Part shown: in pieces, positions 1 through 9,700 of the stretch
Layout of the letters: every line of letters starts with the position of its first letter
Numbering within the stretch: position 1 is the first letter of the stretch
NCBI GenBank assembly: GCA_965220955.1
Contig: CBDCRK010000035.1
Coordinates: forward strand, 191,443-255,442
From: CBDCRK01 sp965220955
GTDB lineage: Bacteria; Desulfobacterota; Binatia; Bin18; CBDCRK01
DNA length: 64,000 bases
Direction of reading: 5' to 3'
Notes under the pieces: model-generated
Told to the model about the DNA's origin: nothing
The model's database searches: none
Seen by the model: the letters and a program-made list of their open reading frames with translations, nothing else
Program-made: the position numbers and the translations under genes

Positions 1-928
1 AGAGGGCGGCGGCTTTATATGCCATGAGCTCTGCGGTTTCAAGCTTGGCATAGGAGTCAGCCAAGGGAAACTGGATCCCCTGGTTCATGCCGATCGGGCG
101 GTCAAAAACAATCCTCTCCTTGGCATACTGTACCGCCTTTTCCACGGCTCGTTTGCCCATACCAATGCATTCGGCGGCTACCAGAATGCGCTCGGGGTTA
201 ATGCCGTCAATAATATAGTAAAATCCTCTGCCCTCTTCACCAATAAGGTCTTCTTTGGGCACATAGAGGTTGTCAATAAAAAGCATGTTGGTATCCACCG
301 CCTTGCGGCCGCATTTGCGCAGCTCGCGCACCTCGACCGCCTGAGGGTCAATGTCGGCAAAGAAGAGGCTGATCCCCAGGGTCTTTTTGGACACCTGTTC
401 ATAGGGAGTGGTGCGTGCCAGGAGGAGCATCTTCTTTGACTCCCGTGCCTTGGTAATGAAGACCTTGCGGCCATTAATCATATAGCCATCGCCCGTGCGC
501 GTGGCAAAGGTTTTGATCTGGGTGGTGTTGGTGCCGGCATCGGGTTCGGTGACGGCAAACGAAACGTGGGTTTCCCCACTAAGTACCGTGGGGAGATATT
601 TTTGCTTGGCTTCTTCGCTGCCGTATTTAATGAGCGGTTCAAGGCCAAATATGCCCAAATGGATGGCGGAACAAGCTTGGGTGCCACCACCGGACTCGGC
701 CACAGTCTGCATAAGGATGGCCGCTTCGGTAATGCCCAACCCGCTGCCGCCATACTCTCTGGGAATAGTAATGCCTAGCCAGCCGCCATCGGCAATGGCT
801 TGATAAAAGTCCCAGGGGAACTCGCCGCTTTCGTCCCGCTCGCGCCAGTACTCGTCGGGAAAACGCGAGCAGAGCGCGCCTACCTGTTTTCTGATCTCCT
901 CTTGTTCTTCAGTGAATTGAAAATCCAT
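1..928 (-). CDS. Acyl-CoA dehydrogenase, C-terminus cut off by window edge
   Basis: Reading the minus strand from the ATG at 928 gives an open frame of 309 codons that continues past the window edge. It begins MDFQFTEEQEEIRKQV and contains the family's substrate/FAD signature FAVTEPDAGTNTT near residue 125 and the middle-domain phrase KVFITKARESKKM, so it is an FAD-dependent acyl-CoA dehydrogenase that makes an alpha,beta double bond in an acyl-CoA thioester. The C-terminal helical domain with the catalytic base is outside the window. A purine-rich GGAGGAAATAA stretch precedes the start. It is divergent from the SMP-30 gene at 1172. The second acyl-CoA dehydrogenase at 33266 is a distinct paralogue. 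The exact acyl substrate cannot be told. Confidence 0.9.
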   Translation of the reverse strand, partial: MDFQFTEEQEEIRKQVGALCSRFPDEYWRERDESGEFPWDFYQAIADGGWLGITIPREYGGSGLGITEAAILMQTVAESGGGTQACSAIHLGIFGLEPLIKYGSEEAKQKYLPTVLSGETHVSFAVTEPDAGTNTTQIKTFATRTGDGYMINGRKVFITKARESKKMLLLARTTPYEQVSKKTLGISLFFADIDPQAVEVRELRKCGRKAVDTNMLFIDNLYVPKEDLIGEEGRGFYYIIDGINPERILVAAECIGMGKRAVEKAVQYAKERIVFDRPIGMNQGIQFPLADSYAKLETAELMAYKAAAL

Positions 929-995
929 GTTTATTTCCTCCCTAACAAGTTACCTCTTACCACTCACCACCCTGCGATGCAACGTTCCTCCTATG

Positions 996-1028
996 CCGTT
1001 CACCCTGGGTTGGTCGCAGGGTGAACGG
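996..1028. promoter_or_regulatory. Perfect 12-bp inverted repeat between divergent genes
   Basis: CCGTTCACCCTG at 996-1007 is exactly complementary to CAGGGTGAACGG at 1017-1028, with a 9-base spacer. It lies between the acyl-CoA dehydrogenase (starts at 928, leftward) and the SMP-30 gene (starts at 1172, rightward). The position suits an operator for a dimeric regulator controlling both genes, but a dispersed hairpin element is equally possible; no regulator gene is adjacent. Confidence 0.45.
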
Positions 1029-1171
1029 TGGTGGACTTGTAGATTTAATATTCCAATAACTTGCTGTGAACTCTTCTTGCATGGGGTCTTCTCCTGGAGT
1101 AAGGTCTGGTTTAGTGATCGACGGCGGGTGGTCGGCTCAGTAGCTATAGGAGGCAAGCAAGGAGGAAAACT

Positions 1172-2101
1172 ATGCCTGAGATTCGTGAGATTACATCGGG
1201 TCTACAGTTTCCCGAAGGCCCCATTGCTATGGACGACGGCAGTGTCCTGGTTGTTGAGATTAAGCGAGGGACCCTAACGCGGGTAAACTCTGACGGTACA
1301 AAGCAGGTTGTGGCCGAGACCGGTGGCGGTCCCAACGGAGCAGCAATCGGGCCTAATGGCAAGGTTTATATTTGTAATAATGGAGGTTTCGAATGGCATG
1401 AAATAGACGGCAAGCTGCTTCCCGGTCTGCAGGCTAAGGATTATGCTGGCGGCAGTATCCAGAGTGTTGACCTTGCTACCAGCCAAGTCGAGACTCTCTA
1501 TACTAAGTGTGAGGGGCGATCTTTGGGCGGTCCTAACGATCTGGTCTTCGATAACGCCGGAGGTTTCTATTTCACCGACCCTGGCAAGATACGCGAGCGA
1601 GACCGCGATCGCAACAGCGTGTTTTATGCCAAAGCCGATGGATCGCTGATTAAGGAAATCATTTTCCCCTTGGATCTCCCCAATGGTATTGGCCTTTCGC
1701 CCGATGGCAAACGGCTCTATGTAGCCGAGACCTTTACTGGCCGGGTCTGGTACTGGGATATCGCCGGGCCAGGCGAATTAGTCTATGCTCAGTCAGCCGG
1801 AGGCCCCCTTCTCACTCCAGGCGGGGGTACCCTTCTTGCCGGGCTCCCAGGGTTTCAACTCCTTGACTCACTTGCTGTTGATGGGGCAGGGAACGTGTGT
1901 GTGGCTACCCTAATGAACGGAGGTATCACCGCTATCTCCCCCAATGGCTCGTCTGTCGAGCATGTGCCTACGTCCGACCCCCTGACCACCAACATCTGCT
2001 TTGGGGGCAAAGATCTGCGCACCGCCTATATTACGCTCTCAGGTAAGGGGCAGTTGGTAGCCACAGAGTGGCCGAGGCCCGGGCTGAAGCTAAACTACTA
2101 A
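1172..2101 (+). CDS. SMP-30/gluconolactonase-family lactonase
   Basis: This 309-residue protein has the repeated blade motifs of the SMP-30/gluconolactonase six-bladed propeller: FPEGP near residue 14, GPNGAAIGPNGKVY, GPNDLVFDNAGGFYFTDPG, LPNGIGLSPDGKRLYVAET and LDSLAVDGAGNV. The Glu of FPEGP, the Asn of GPND and the Asp of DSLAVDG match the divalent-metal ligands of the family, which hydrolyses lactones. The start is fixed by AAGGAGGAAAACT before ATG. No signal peptide is visible, so it is probably cytoplasmic. It stands alone on this strand, followed by a relic of an unrelated gene. The substrate is unknown; sugar lactones or cyclic esters from a monooxygenase-rich metabolism are guesses. 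Confidence 0.88.
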   Translation: MPEIREITSGLQFPEGPIAMDDGSVLVVEIKRGTLTRVNSDGTKQVVAETGGGPNGAAIGPNGKVYICNNGGFEWHEIDGKLLPGLQAKDYAGGSIQSVDLATSQVETLYTKCEGRSLGGPNDLVFDNAGGFYFTDPGKIRERDRDRNSVFYAKADGSLIKEIIFPLDLPNGIGLSPDGKRLYVAETFTGRVWYWDIAGPGELVYAQSAGGPLLTPGGGTLLAGLPGFQLLDSLAVDGAGNVCVATLMNGGITAISPNGSSVEHVPTSDPLTTNICFGGKDLRTAYITLSGKGQLVATEWPRPGLKLNY

Positions 2102-2102
2102 A

Positions 2103-2315
2103 AGGTCATGCGCAACGTCGGTTCTACGGCTGTGGCAACAACAGGGCAAGAAGGACGAAGCCCAGCGGATGCTAGCGGAAATTTACGGCTGGTTCACTGA
2201 AGGGTTTGACACGGCGGATTTGCAAGAGGCCAGGCTACTGCTGCAAGAACAGGAGCTCCCTTGGCCTCATATAGCGAAAGTTCTATCCGTCAATTCGCCG
2301 AGGAGCAGGGAATAG
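2103..2315 (+). pseudogene. C-terminal relic of a cyclase-ATPase-TPR protein
   Basis: The frame ending at the TAG at 2313 reads ...LWQQQGKKDEAQRMLAEIYGWF followed by TEGFDTADLQEA. This is the characteristic tail of very long bacterial proteins that combine an adenylate/guanylate cyclase domain, an AAA ATPase and TPR repeats. Nothing upstream belongs to such a protein; it is cut off right after the SMP-30 gene. Similar tails recur at 22483-22566 and 24091-24168. It has no start codon of its own and is taken as a deletion scar. Confidence 0.6.
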
Positions 2316-2396
2316 CCCCGGCATCATTATCGGGAGGCTTCAGCATGAAAACCGGCTATCCTGGGGGACACATCATACATTGAAAATAGGGCTGGA

Positions 2397-5300
2397 GTGG
2401 AAGACGAAACCATGAGCGATCCGGCCATATCCGAAGCAGGACCGGAGGGCGCGCGACCGGCCCCGGATTCCCTGGAAAAGTTCGACCGACTGAAGGCCAT
2501 TCTGCGGGCGATGTTCCAACTCGACCGGGGTGACCTGGATTTCGGCCTGTACCGGATTATGAACCTGAAGGCGGAGGAAATCATTGGTTTCCTCGACAAC
2601 GACCTGCTGCCGCAGGTGCGGACGGCGCTGGCGGGAAACACCGCCAACAGGCAGGTCGAATTGGAAAAGGAACTGGCTAAGGCCCGTGAACAGGCCAGAG
2701 ACTTGGGCGTCCCTCCCGAGACCACGCCGAAGGTTATAGATCTGGAACGACAACTGGCCGAGGCCAAGGCGGACGCAGCCGCGGAAACCGATGTCTACAA
2801 CCATCTCGCCAACTTCTTCGCCCGGTATTACAACGAGGGCGATTTCATGTCGCTGCGCCGTTATTCGGGCGGCGGCCAGCCGACCTATCTGATTCCCTAC
2901 GACGGCGAGGAAGTGAAGCTGCACTGGGCCAATCAGGATCAGTACTACGTCAAGTCAACCGAGAATTACGCCTCCTACGTCTTCACTGTGGGCAAAGGCG
3001 CGGAAAAACGGCGCGTGCGGTTTGAGATAGCAAAGGCGGACAACGAAAAGGACAACATCAAGGAAGTCGGCGGCAGGCAGCGCCGTTTCCTGTTGGCAGA
3101 GAGCGAGACTACAAAGCCTGCCCTGAGCGCGGTCGAAGGGGCGGTCGAACTCGACAACGGCGAACTGGTTATTCGCTTCGAGCACCGGCCATTGACGGAA
3201 CGCGAAAAGAGAAGCTACCCCGGAAGCGGCAGCAAACAGCAGGACCAGATCAACGAGGCGGCCCGTGAACGAATCCTGAAAGCCTTGAAACCGGACTGGC
3301 TGACGCTTCTCGCTCCACTCGCCCCAACGGAAAGCAACCCCGACCGCACCGTTCTGGACAAGCACCTTGCCGTGTACACGGCCAAGAACAGCTTCGATTA
3401 CTTCATTCACAAAGACTTGGGCGGATTCCTGCGCCGCGAATTGGATTTGTACCTGAAGACCGACGTGTTGAACCTGGACGATTTAGCAATGGGCGATGCA
3501 GCCCGGCTGAACCGGATGCTGGCGCGAATGCGGGCGGTCCGTCATGTGGCGGACAAAATCATCGCCTTTCTAGCGCAGATAGAGGATTTTCAGAAACAGC
3601 TCTGGCTCAAGAAGAAATTCGTGCTGGAAACACAGTATTGCGTCACACTCGACCGTGTGCCGGAAGCGCTGTATGCCGAGATTGCCGCCAACGACGCGCA
3701 ACACGATGAATGGGTAAAACTGTTTGCTATTAAAGAGATTGAAGGCGACCTCACCAACGGCAACACGGGATATACCAATCCGTTGACCGTAAAGTTTCTC
3801 AAAACCAATCCGTATCTAGTGCTGGACACTCGGCATTTTGACCGAGACTTCACGGATAGGCTCTTGGCGGCGCTCTCCAAAGACGGACCGCTGGACGATC
3901 AATTGGACGGCCTGCTCATTCACGGCGAGAATTTTCAAGCCCTGAACTTGCTCCAAGCGCGATACCAGGGCCAGGTAAAGTGTGTTTATATCGACCCGCC
4001 GTATAACACAGACGCTTCTGAGATCCTCTATAAGAATGGTTACAAAAGCTCTTCGTGGCTGTCACTTTTAGAAAGCCGAATAAGAGCATCCCAGAAGTTA
4101 CTTGCTGATGATGGAATCCTATGCGTCACTATTGACGATTTTGAATTTCATCGTTGCAGATTGCTTCTGGAAGACTTGTTCTCTTGTGAATTGTTGCTGG
4201 GAGTAGTTGCGATAAAAAACAACCCTTCTGGACGCTCAACAGGTAAAGGTTTTTCAATCGCCCATGAGTACGCTCTGTTTGTTGGTAACAGCGAGGGTAC
4301 GACAATTGGAAGGCTGTCACATTCAGAAAAACAGTTGTCGAGATACAAATTCAAAGACGAGCAAGGGGCGTTCGAGTGGGTCAACTTTAGAAAGCACGGC
4401 GGGGCAAATGCGAATCGGTGGGCACGTCCTAAGCTATTTTATCCAATTTTTGTCTCAGATGACGATGTGCGATTTCCACAAGCAACGTGGAACAATGAGG
4501 CTAATGAGTGGGAGCTAGACGAAGAACCTCTCTCGCATGAAACTATCCTTTACCCTGTGGCTCCCGACGGCTCAGAGAAGACTTGGAAATGGGGACTCGA
4601 CACATCCAAAGCTGCAATAGAAGAATTCTGCGTGAAGAGAGACCAAACCGGTGCACTAGGAGTCTACCGCAAAGCTAGACTGAACGACCAAGGTACTCTC
4701 CCCCTGACAGTGTGGGATAAGAGCGAGCACTCCTCTACCGAATATGGGACAAATCTTCTCAGGCAGATATTTGGAGAATCCGAGAAGTTCTCATTTCCGA
4801 AATCGGTTCATGCAACTGTCGATTCGCTTCGTGTCTCAAAGGCATCAGCATCGGCTCATGTGATGGATTACTTCGCCGGTTCCGGCACCACCGGCCATGC
4901 GGTCATCAATCTCAACCGTGAAGACAACGGGTCACGCAAGTACATTCTGGTAGAGGTCGGCCACCACTTCGACACAGTATTGTTGCCGCGCATGAAAAAA
5001 GTCGTCTACTCGCCGGACTGGAAGGACGGCATGCCGTTTTCGCGCAAGGGCGTCACACAGTTGTTCAAGTACGTCCGCCTCGAATCCTACGAAGACACGC
5101 TGGACAGTCTCGAACTGACGCCACGCTCGAACGAGCAGGCCGAGTTGCTGGCGGAAAACCCTGCGCTGGCCGAGGATTACCGGCTACGCTATGCGCTTGG
5201 TGAGGAAACGGCCGGGAGCGCGTGCCTGCTGGGCAAGCACTTCACCGACTCATTCGCTTACACGCTCTCAGTCGTGCGCGACGGTGTTCGCCAAGAAGCG

Positions 5301-5636
5301 CCGGTTGATCTGCCCGAAACGTTCAACTATCTGATCGGCCTGCACGGCGAAGTGTGGCGACGAATCGACGGCGTGCTTGCCATTATCGGCACGGACGCTG
5401 AGGGCAGGCGTACCCTGATTCTGTGGCGCAATCTGGATGAGATGGACAATACTGCACTGGAAGCGTGGTTTCTTCGCCATCGTCCTAAGTTCGGAACGCT
5501 CGACCTCATCTACGTCAACGGCGACCACACCTTGAACGCGCTGAAACAGTCAGATGAAGCACGGACCGCTAAGACCATTGAGCCGGTTTTCCGGGAGTTG
5601 ATGTTTGAGGAAGCTGACCGGAAGGAGGAGATATGA
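2397..5636 (+). CDS. mod: Type III restriction-modification DNA adenine methyltransferase (Mod)
   Basis: A 1079-residue site-specific DNA methyltransferase. Motif IV DPPYNT is at residues 533-538 and the SAM-binding motif FAGSGTT at 826-832; DPPY before FxGxG is the beta-class order used by type III Mod subunits, which methylate adenine N6 and confer specificity on the Res subunit. About 500 residues precede motif IV, longer than the classical Mod, matching the large Mod subfamily. The start could be GTG 2397 or ATG 2412; neither has a clearly better ribosome site. The stretch between the two motifs (about 4020-4860), which holds the target-recognition region, is visibly more AT-rich than its flanks, as if exchanged. 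A REP-like 27-mer is inserted in frame at 3116-3142. Partner Res starts at 6772. Confidence 0.92.
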   Translation: MEDETMSDPAISEAGPEGARPAPDSLEKFDRLKAILRAMFQLDRGDLDFGLYRIMNLKAEEIIGFLDNDLLPQVRTALAGNTANRQVELEKELAKAREQARDLGVPPETTPKVIDLERQLAEAKADAAAETDVYNHLANFFARYYNEGDFMSLRRYSGGGQPTYLIPYDGEEVKLHWANQDQYYVKSTENYASYVFTVGKGAEKRRVRFEIAKADNEKDNIKEVGGRQRRFLLAESETTKPALSAVEGAVELDNGELVIRFEHRPLTEREKRSYPGSGSKQQDQINEAARERILKALKPDWLTLLAPLAPTESNPDRTVLDKHLAVYTAKNSFDYFIHKDLGGFLRRELDLYLKTDVLNLDDLAMGDAARLNRMLARMRAVRHVADKIIAFLAQIEDFQKQLWLKKKFVLETQYCVTLDRVPEALYAEIAANDAQHDEWVKLFAIKEIEGDLTNGNTGYTNPLTVKFLKTNPYLVLDTRHFDRDFTDRLLAALSKDGPLDDQLDGLLIHGENFQALNLLQARYQGQVKCVYIDPPYNTDASEILYKNGYKSSSWLSLLESRIRASQKLLADDGILCVTIDDFEFHRCRLLLEDLFSCELLLGVVAIKNNPSGRSTGKGFSIAHEYALFVGNSEGTTIGRLSHSEKQLSRYKFKDEQGAFEWVNFRKHGGANANRWARPKLFYPIFVSDDDVRFPQATWNNEANEWELDEEPLSHETILYPVAPDGSEKTWKWGLDTSKAAIEEFCVKRDQTGALGVYRKARLNDQGTLPLTVWDKSEHSSTEYGTNLLRQIFGESEKFSFPKSVHATVDSLRVSKASASAHVMDYFAGSGTTGHAVINLNREDNGSRKYILVEVGHHFDTVLLPRMKKVVYSPDWKDGMPFSRKGVTQLFKYVRLESYEDTLDSLELTPRSNEQAELLAENPALAEDYRLRYALGEETAGSACLLGKHFTDSFAYTLSVVRDGVRQEAPVDLPETFNYLIGLHGEVWRRIDGVLAIIGTDAEGRRTLILWRNLDEMDNTALEAWFLRHRPKFGTLDLIYVNGDHTLNALKQSDEARTAKTIEPVFRELMFEEADRKEEI
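3116..3142 (+). repeat. Dispersed palindromic element inserted in frame in mod
   Basis: The 27 bases match the reverse complement of the copy at 36654-36680 at 24 positions (a third copy is at 38308-38334). In mod it is read as KPALSAVEGA without a frameshift or stop, so a normally intergenic repeat has become coding sequence. Confidence 0.7.
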
Positions 5637-5771
5637 GCCCGGAAATTATTGCCGTCGCGGCCGTAGGGGTGGCCCCTGGCAGGCTTAATCCTGACTGGCC
5701 AACGGGCCATCCGCGCCGAGTTGGCGGCCCAGCGCCAGGACCTCGCCGCTTTGCGCGAGCGGATGGCCTAG
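5633..5771 (+). pseudogene. Relic of a small membrane-anchored coiled-coil protein
   Basis: ATG 5633 overlaps the mod stop. The first codons read MSPEIIAVAAVGVA, then a C4 run (one base too many) shifts the frame; in the next frame the text continues LAGLILTGQRAIRAELAAQR and ends with RERMA and a stop at 5769. Joined, this is a single N-terminal membrane helix followed by a charged coiled coil, a widespread type of tiny bacterial protein of unknown function, and it stops earlier than usual. The homopolymer shift could be a real mutation or a sequencing error. Confidence 0.45.
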
Positions 5772-5792
5772 ATCTCCTGACGCCCTGCCCCT

Positions 5793-5818
5793 GTCGGATT
5801 ATGCTACGCTAATCCGAC
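5793..5818. repeat. REP-like palindrome
   Basis: GTCGGATTA (5793-5801) and TAATCCGAC (5810-5818) are perfect 9-base complements around an 8-base loop, the form of a common proteobacterial REP sequence. It separates the mod-linked relic from the AbiJ-like relic and might also act as a weak terminator, though no T-run follows. Confidence 0.65.
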
Positions 5819-5850
5819 CTACGGGAATTGAATGAGATGGACGAGGAATA

Positions 5851-6771
5851 ATGACACACGGCAACGACAATGATATCGACAAGTTGGCCTTTTCATAGCG
5901 ATACGGCAAAGCTCCACTGCCCGAGCCTATGCAATTGGAGTCTATCCCACAGAGATTCCGGCAAGAGATATGGGTCCGTATAGATGGGGAAATTATCGAT
6001 TCGAGTAATTGGAGTGATTTTGTTGATGGATATCCTTTTTGCGTACAATTTTTTACGGAAGATAATTTAGGTCGTATCATGTATCTATATAAATTCCTCA
6101 TCCTTGAGCAATTTCATGACGAAATCGGGTCAGATGGGCCGGCAGCGTGCAGGAATTTTTTTAAGGAATTTAATGGTGAGCTCGGGGAATTATCATCAGG
6201 TTCTAACACTCATTGAATTCGTCCTGCGGAATGAATACTGTTCGGAAGACCTGCGCAAGCGCCTGGTTGGCGCCTTTGACGAGGCTCCAATTGCGTATTG
6301 TGTTGAAGAGATCGACGGACTTCCCACTATTATACCGCGGGCGAGCCATGAAGCCGGCGAAGCAACGCAACGAGCTATCCAAACGATTCAGGACAGCAGC
6401 ATGGAAGGTGCGGCCACGCACCTGCGCCAGGCAGCGGAACACCTAAACGCGCAGAGATACGCGGATTCGATCAGAGAAAGCATCGGTGCCGTAGAGTCTG
6501 TCGCTCGACGTATTGCCCCCAATGAAAATACGCTCGGGGGGCCTTAAAATCTTTGGAAAAGAAGGGCCTTCTCAAAAACAATCAACTCAAAAAAGGCTTT
6601 GAACAAATATATGCCTATACCAACAGCGAAGAAGGTGTTCGTCATTCGTTGGTATTTAAGGATTCGGCTGATGTCGGGCTAGACGAGGCCACGTTCATGT
6701 TCGGGGCTTGTGCGTCCTTTGCCGCCTATCTCGTCAGCAAACACCGTCAAATGGAACAAGGCGACGCCTCA
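5851..6771 (+). pseudogene. Decayed AbiJ-like abortive-infection gene
   Basis: ATG 5851 follows GAGGAATA. The frame reads MTHGNDNDIDKLAFS, then TAG where homologues have a basic residue, then RYGKAPLPEPMQLESIPQRF. Near 6185 it shifts frame and continues SSGNYHQVLTLIEFVLRNEY; at 6536-6541 a G6 run (G7 expected) ends it, but the third segment resumes LKSLEKKGLLKNNQLKKGFE and runs through YAYTNSEEGVRHSL to YLVSKHRQ. The tail is the typical C-terminal domain of AbiJ-family proteins, and the head resembles AbiJ N-terminal domain type 4. One nonsense codon plus two frameshifts argue for true decay. It lies between mod and res, so it was probably an accessory defence gene carried by the type III system. 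The last segment is in the same frame as res. Confidence 0.72.
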
Positions 6772-9700
6772 ATGACCCCTCTCCAAAACCGTCTCGCCCT
6801 GCACCGTTTCGTCTGCCAAGAGTTCGGCTACGAGGACATGCGTGCCATGCTGGACCGGCTGCGCGACGTGCCGGCCCGTCTTGATGCAAGCGGCGAGAGC
6901 GAATATGCCCGCGCCTTGTATCTGAATCCGGCCCGGGCGAACATCACCCCCGACCAGCTTTCCACGTACGACGCCAACCTCGTGGCGCATAGCCGCCGGC
7001 TACGCATGACCGGCGAAGACGGGCGAGAATGGAAGCCTTATCAATATCTCGCCCTACTGTTTACCGAACACTATCTGAACCGCTATTTCACTGACCCCGA
7101 AGCGCTGTGCGCCGACCTGAACGCGGCCAAGGCCGGGGACCGGCTGATCTCGACCATGCCGGATTATGAGCCGGACGATCTGCGCACTCTTGCCTTTCAG
7201 AGTGCGACCGGCTCCGGCAAGACGCTCCTCATGCACGCCCACGTCCTGCAATTTCGACACTACCTGGACCGGTCCGGCGGGCGGCTGAACAACATCGTCC
7301 TGCTGACGCCGAACGAGCAGATGTCGGCGCAGCACGAGCGCGAGTTGCAGGCGAGCGGCCTGCGGGCGCGGCTGTTTTCAGCCGAGGCCGGGGCCGATTT
7401 GTTTTCGCCCATCGAGATCATCGACCTGAACAAACTGGCCGAGAAGAAAGGCGTCAAGCGCGTGGCCGTGTCGGACTTCGGCAATAACAATCTGGCGCTG
7501 GTTGATGAAGGACACCTGGGCGCGTCCGGCAAGGTATGGCGCGAACGCCGCAAGGAACTGTCCCGCGGCGGCTTCACGTTTGAGTATTCGGCCACCTTCA
7601 ACCAGGTGGTTGGCAAGGATACGGAGTTGCTGGACGCCTATAGCAAATGCCTGTTGTTCGACTACGCCTACCGGCAGTTTCATGCGGACGGCTACGGCAA
7701 GGACTACGCCATCTCAAACCTGCCGAGCGGGATAGAAGACGCGAACAGCAACATGTACCTGCTCGGCTGCCTGCTGACCTTCTACCAGCAGTGCCGAATC
7801 TGGTTGGACAAGGGCGCGCAATGGGCGGCCTTCAACGTCACCAAGCCACTGTGGGTGTTTCTGGGCAAAACCGTGACCGGCTCCAGTCAGGCGGACATGG
7901 AAACGAGGTCCGATGTCGTCCTCATTCTGGACTTCCTGGGCTGGGTGCTGGCGAACGGCAACACCGTGCGGCCCATGATCGACCGCCTGCTTGCCGGTCA
8001 ATCGGGCCTGCCCGACGAGACGGGCAGAGACTACTTCGCCGGCCGGTTCGACTATCTCAAGCGACACTCAAGAGACGACCTGTACGCCGATATGTGTAAC
8101 GCCCTGTTCCACGGACAGGGGAAGCTCCACGTCGTTTATCTGACCGCGGGAGAAGGCGAGTTGCACCTGCGCAGCGCGGACAATTCCGTGTTCGGCGTGG
8201 TCAACATCGGCGACTCGACAGCTCTTCATAAACTGTTGGTGGAAAAAGCCAACCCCGGCATCTCCATTGACCGGGAAGCCGGGTTCGCGGAGCGGCTGTT
8301 CGCCGATGTGGACAGACCGGACTCACCGGTGAACATCGTAATCGGTGCGCGCCGTTTCATTGCCGGTTGGAATTCCTGGCGGGTGAGCACAATGGGGCTG
8401 ATGCACGTCGGCGTCGGCGAAGGACCGGAAATCATCCAGATGTTCGGGCGCGGCGTGCGCCTCAAAGGCTGGAACACGAGCCTAAAACGCCACCGCGAAA
8501 GTGGGGCAGAACCGCCGAAAGATGGTGCCGACCTCGCAGAACTGGAAACACTGTATATCTTCGGGCTGCGCGCCAAGTACATGCAGACTTTCCGGGATCT
8601 GCTGGCGAAGGAAGGAATGCGCGTCGAGCAGGAAACGATTGAATTGCCCGTCACCTGGAACTTCGGCAGGGCAATGGACCTTAAAATCATCCGTATCAGG
8701 GACGACCGGAAGTTTGCCTTCTCAGACCAGCGTCCAATACTACCGAACCCTGACCAGACGGGTCGTCCCGCCGTGACGCTCGACTTATACTCACAGTTGC
8801 AATCTGTGGTATCCGGCGAAGTATCTTCCGCTTCCTCCCCGCATAAAGCCTTAGTCAAACTTGAGCCGCGCCATACCGCCTTTTTCAACCGAACCCGTAT
8901 GTACGACAAGCTGCTGAGGCGGAAACACAAGAATGGCTGGCACAATCTGGTCATCAGACCGGAAACGGTCGAACATCTCCTGGGGAATGAGGACTGGTAT
9001 AATCTCTATATGCCACCGGAACAACTGCCCACCACCGGCTTTCGGAGCGTGAAAGATTTGGAAGATATCGCTGTCGATCTCATCACCGCATACGCCGATC
9101 AGTTCTGGCGCAGGCAGCGCCGACGCTGGGAGAGCGACAATATCGAGGTGGTGACACTGGACGAGGACGACCCTAACAACGTGGAGACTTACGAGTTATC
9201 AACGGACGCGACGCAGGGCCGGTTGATCAACGATCTTCACGAATTAGCGGCGAATGTCCGAGAAGGGTATTTCGATAACTTGAAGCTCGGCGTCCTTATG
9301 GCCGTCGCTCATGCCTACCAGCCTCTTTTATATGCCGGGGCGGATTGCCAAGTCACGGTCCGGCCAGTCGCCCTGGACGAGAATGAAAAGAGGCTGGTCG
9401 AGAAACTGGTTGCTCTGGCCGAAAGCAGTGACTCCTGTTTACGGGGCAAGGATCTCTACCTGATCCGCAACCTCACGCGCGGTCGGGGCGTGTCGTTTTT
9501 CAACGATTTCGGCTATTACCCCGACTTCATCGTCTGGCTGAAAAGCGTTGACTGCCAGCACGTCATTTTCCTTGATCCCAAAGGGTTAGGCAGATACGGG
9601 GCAAAGGAACGCGAGAAGATTCGGCTGCACCGTGCAATTAAGGACATTGAGGAACGGATTCGGAGAACTGACCCGAACCTCCGCTTGCACGCCTATGTCC

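Noticed and set aside
495..803. Plus-strand frame of 102 codons within 495-803
   Set aside because: It is antisense to a clear acyl-CoA dehydrogenase gene that runs off the left edge.
6553..6771. N-terminal extension of Res
   Set aside because: The 73 residues match the end of AbiJ-like proteins, and a better start with AAGG is at 6772, so I did not annotate the longer Res as the normal product.
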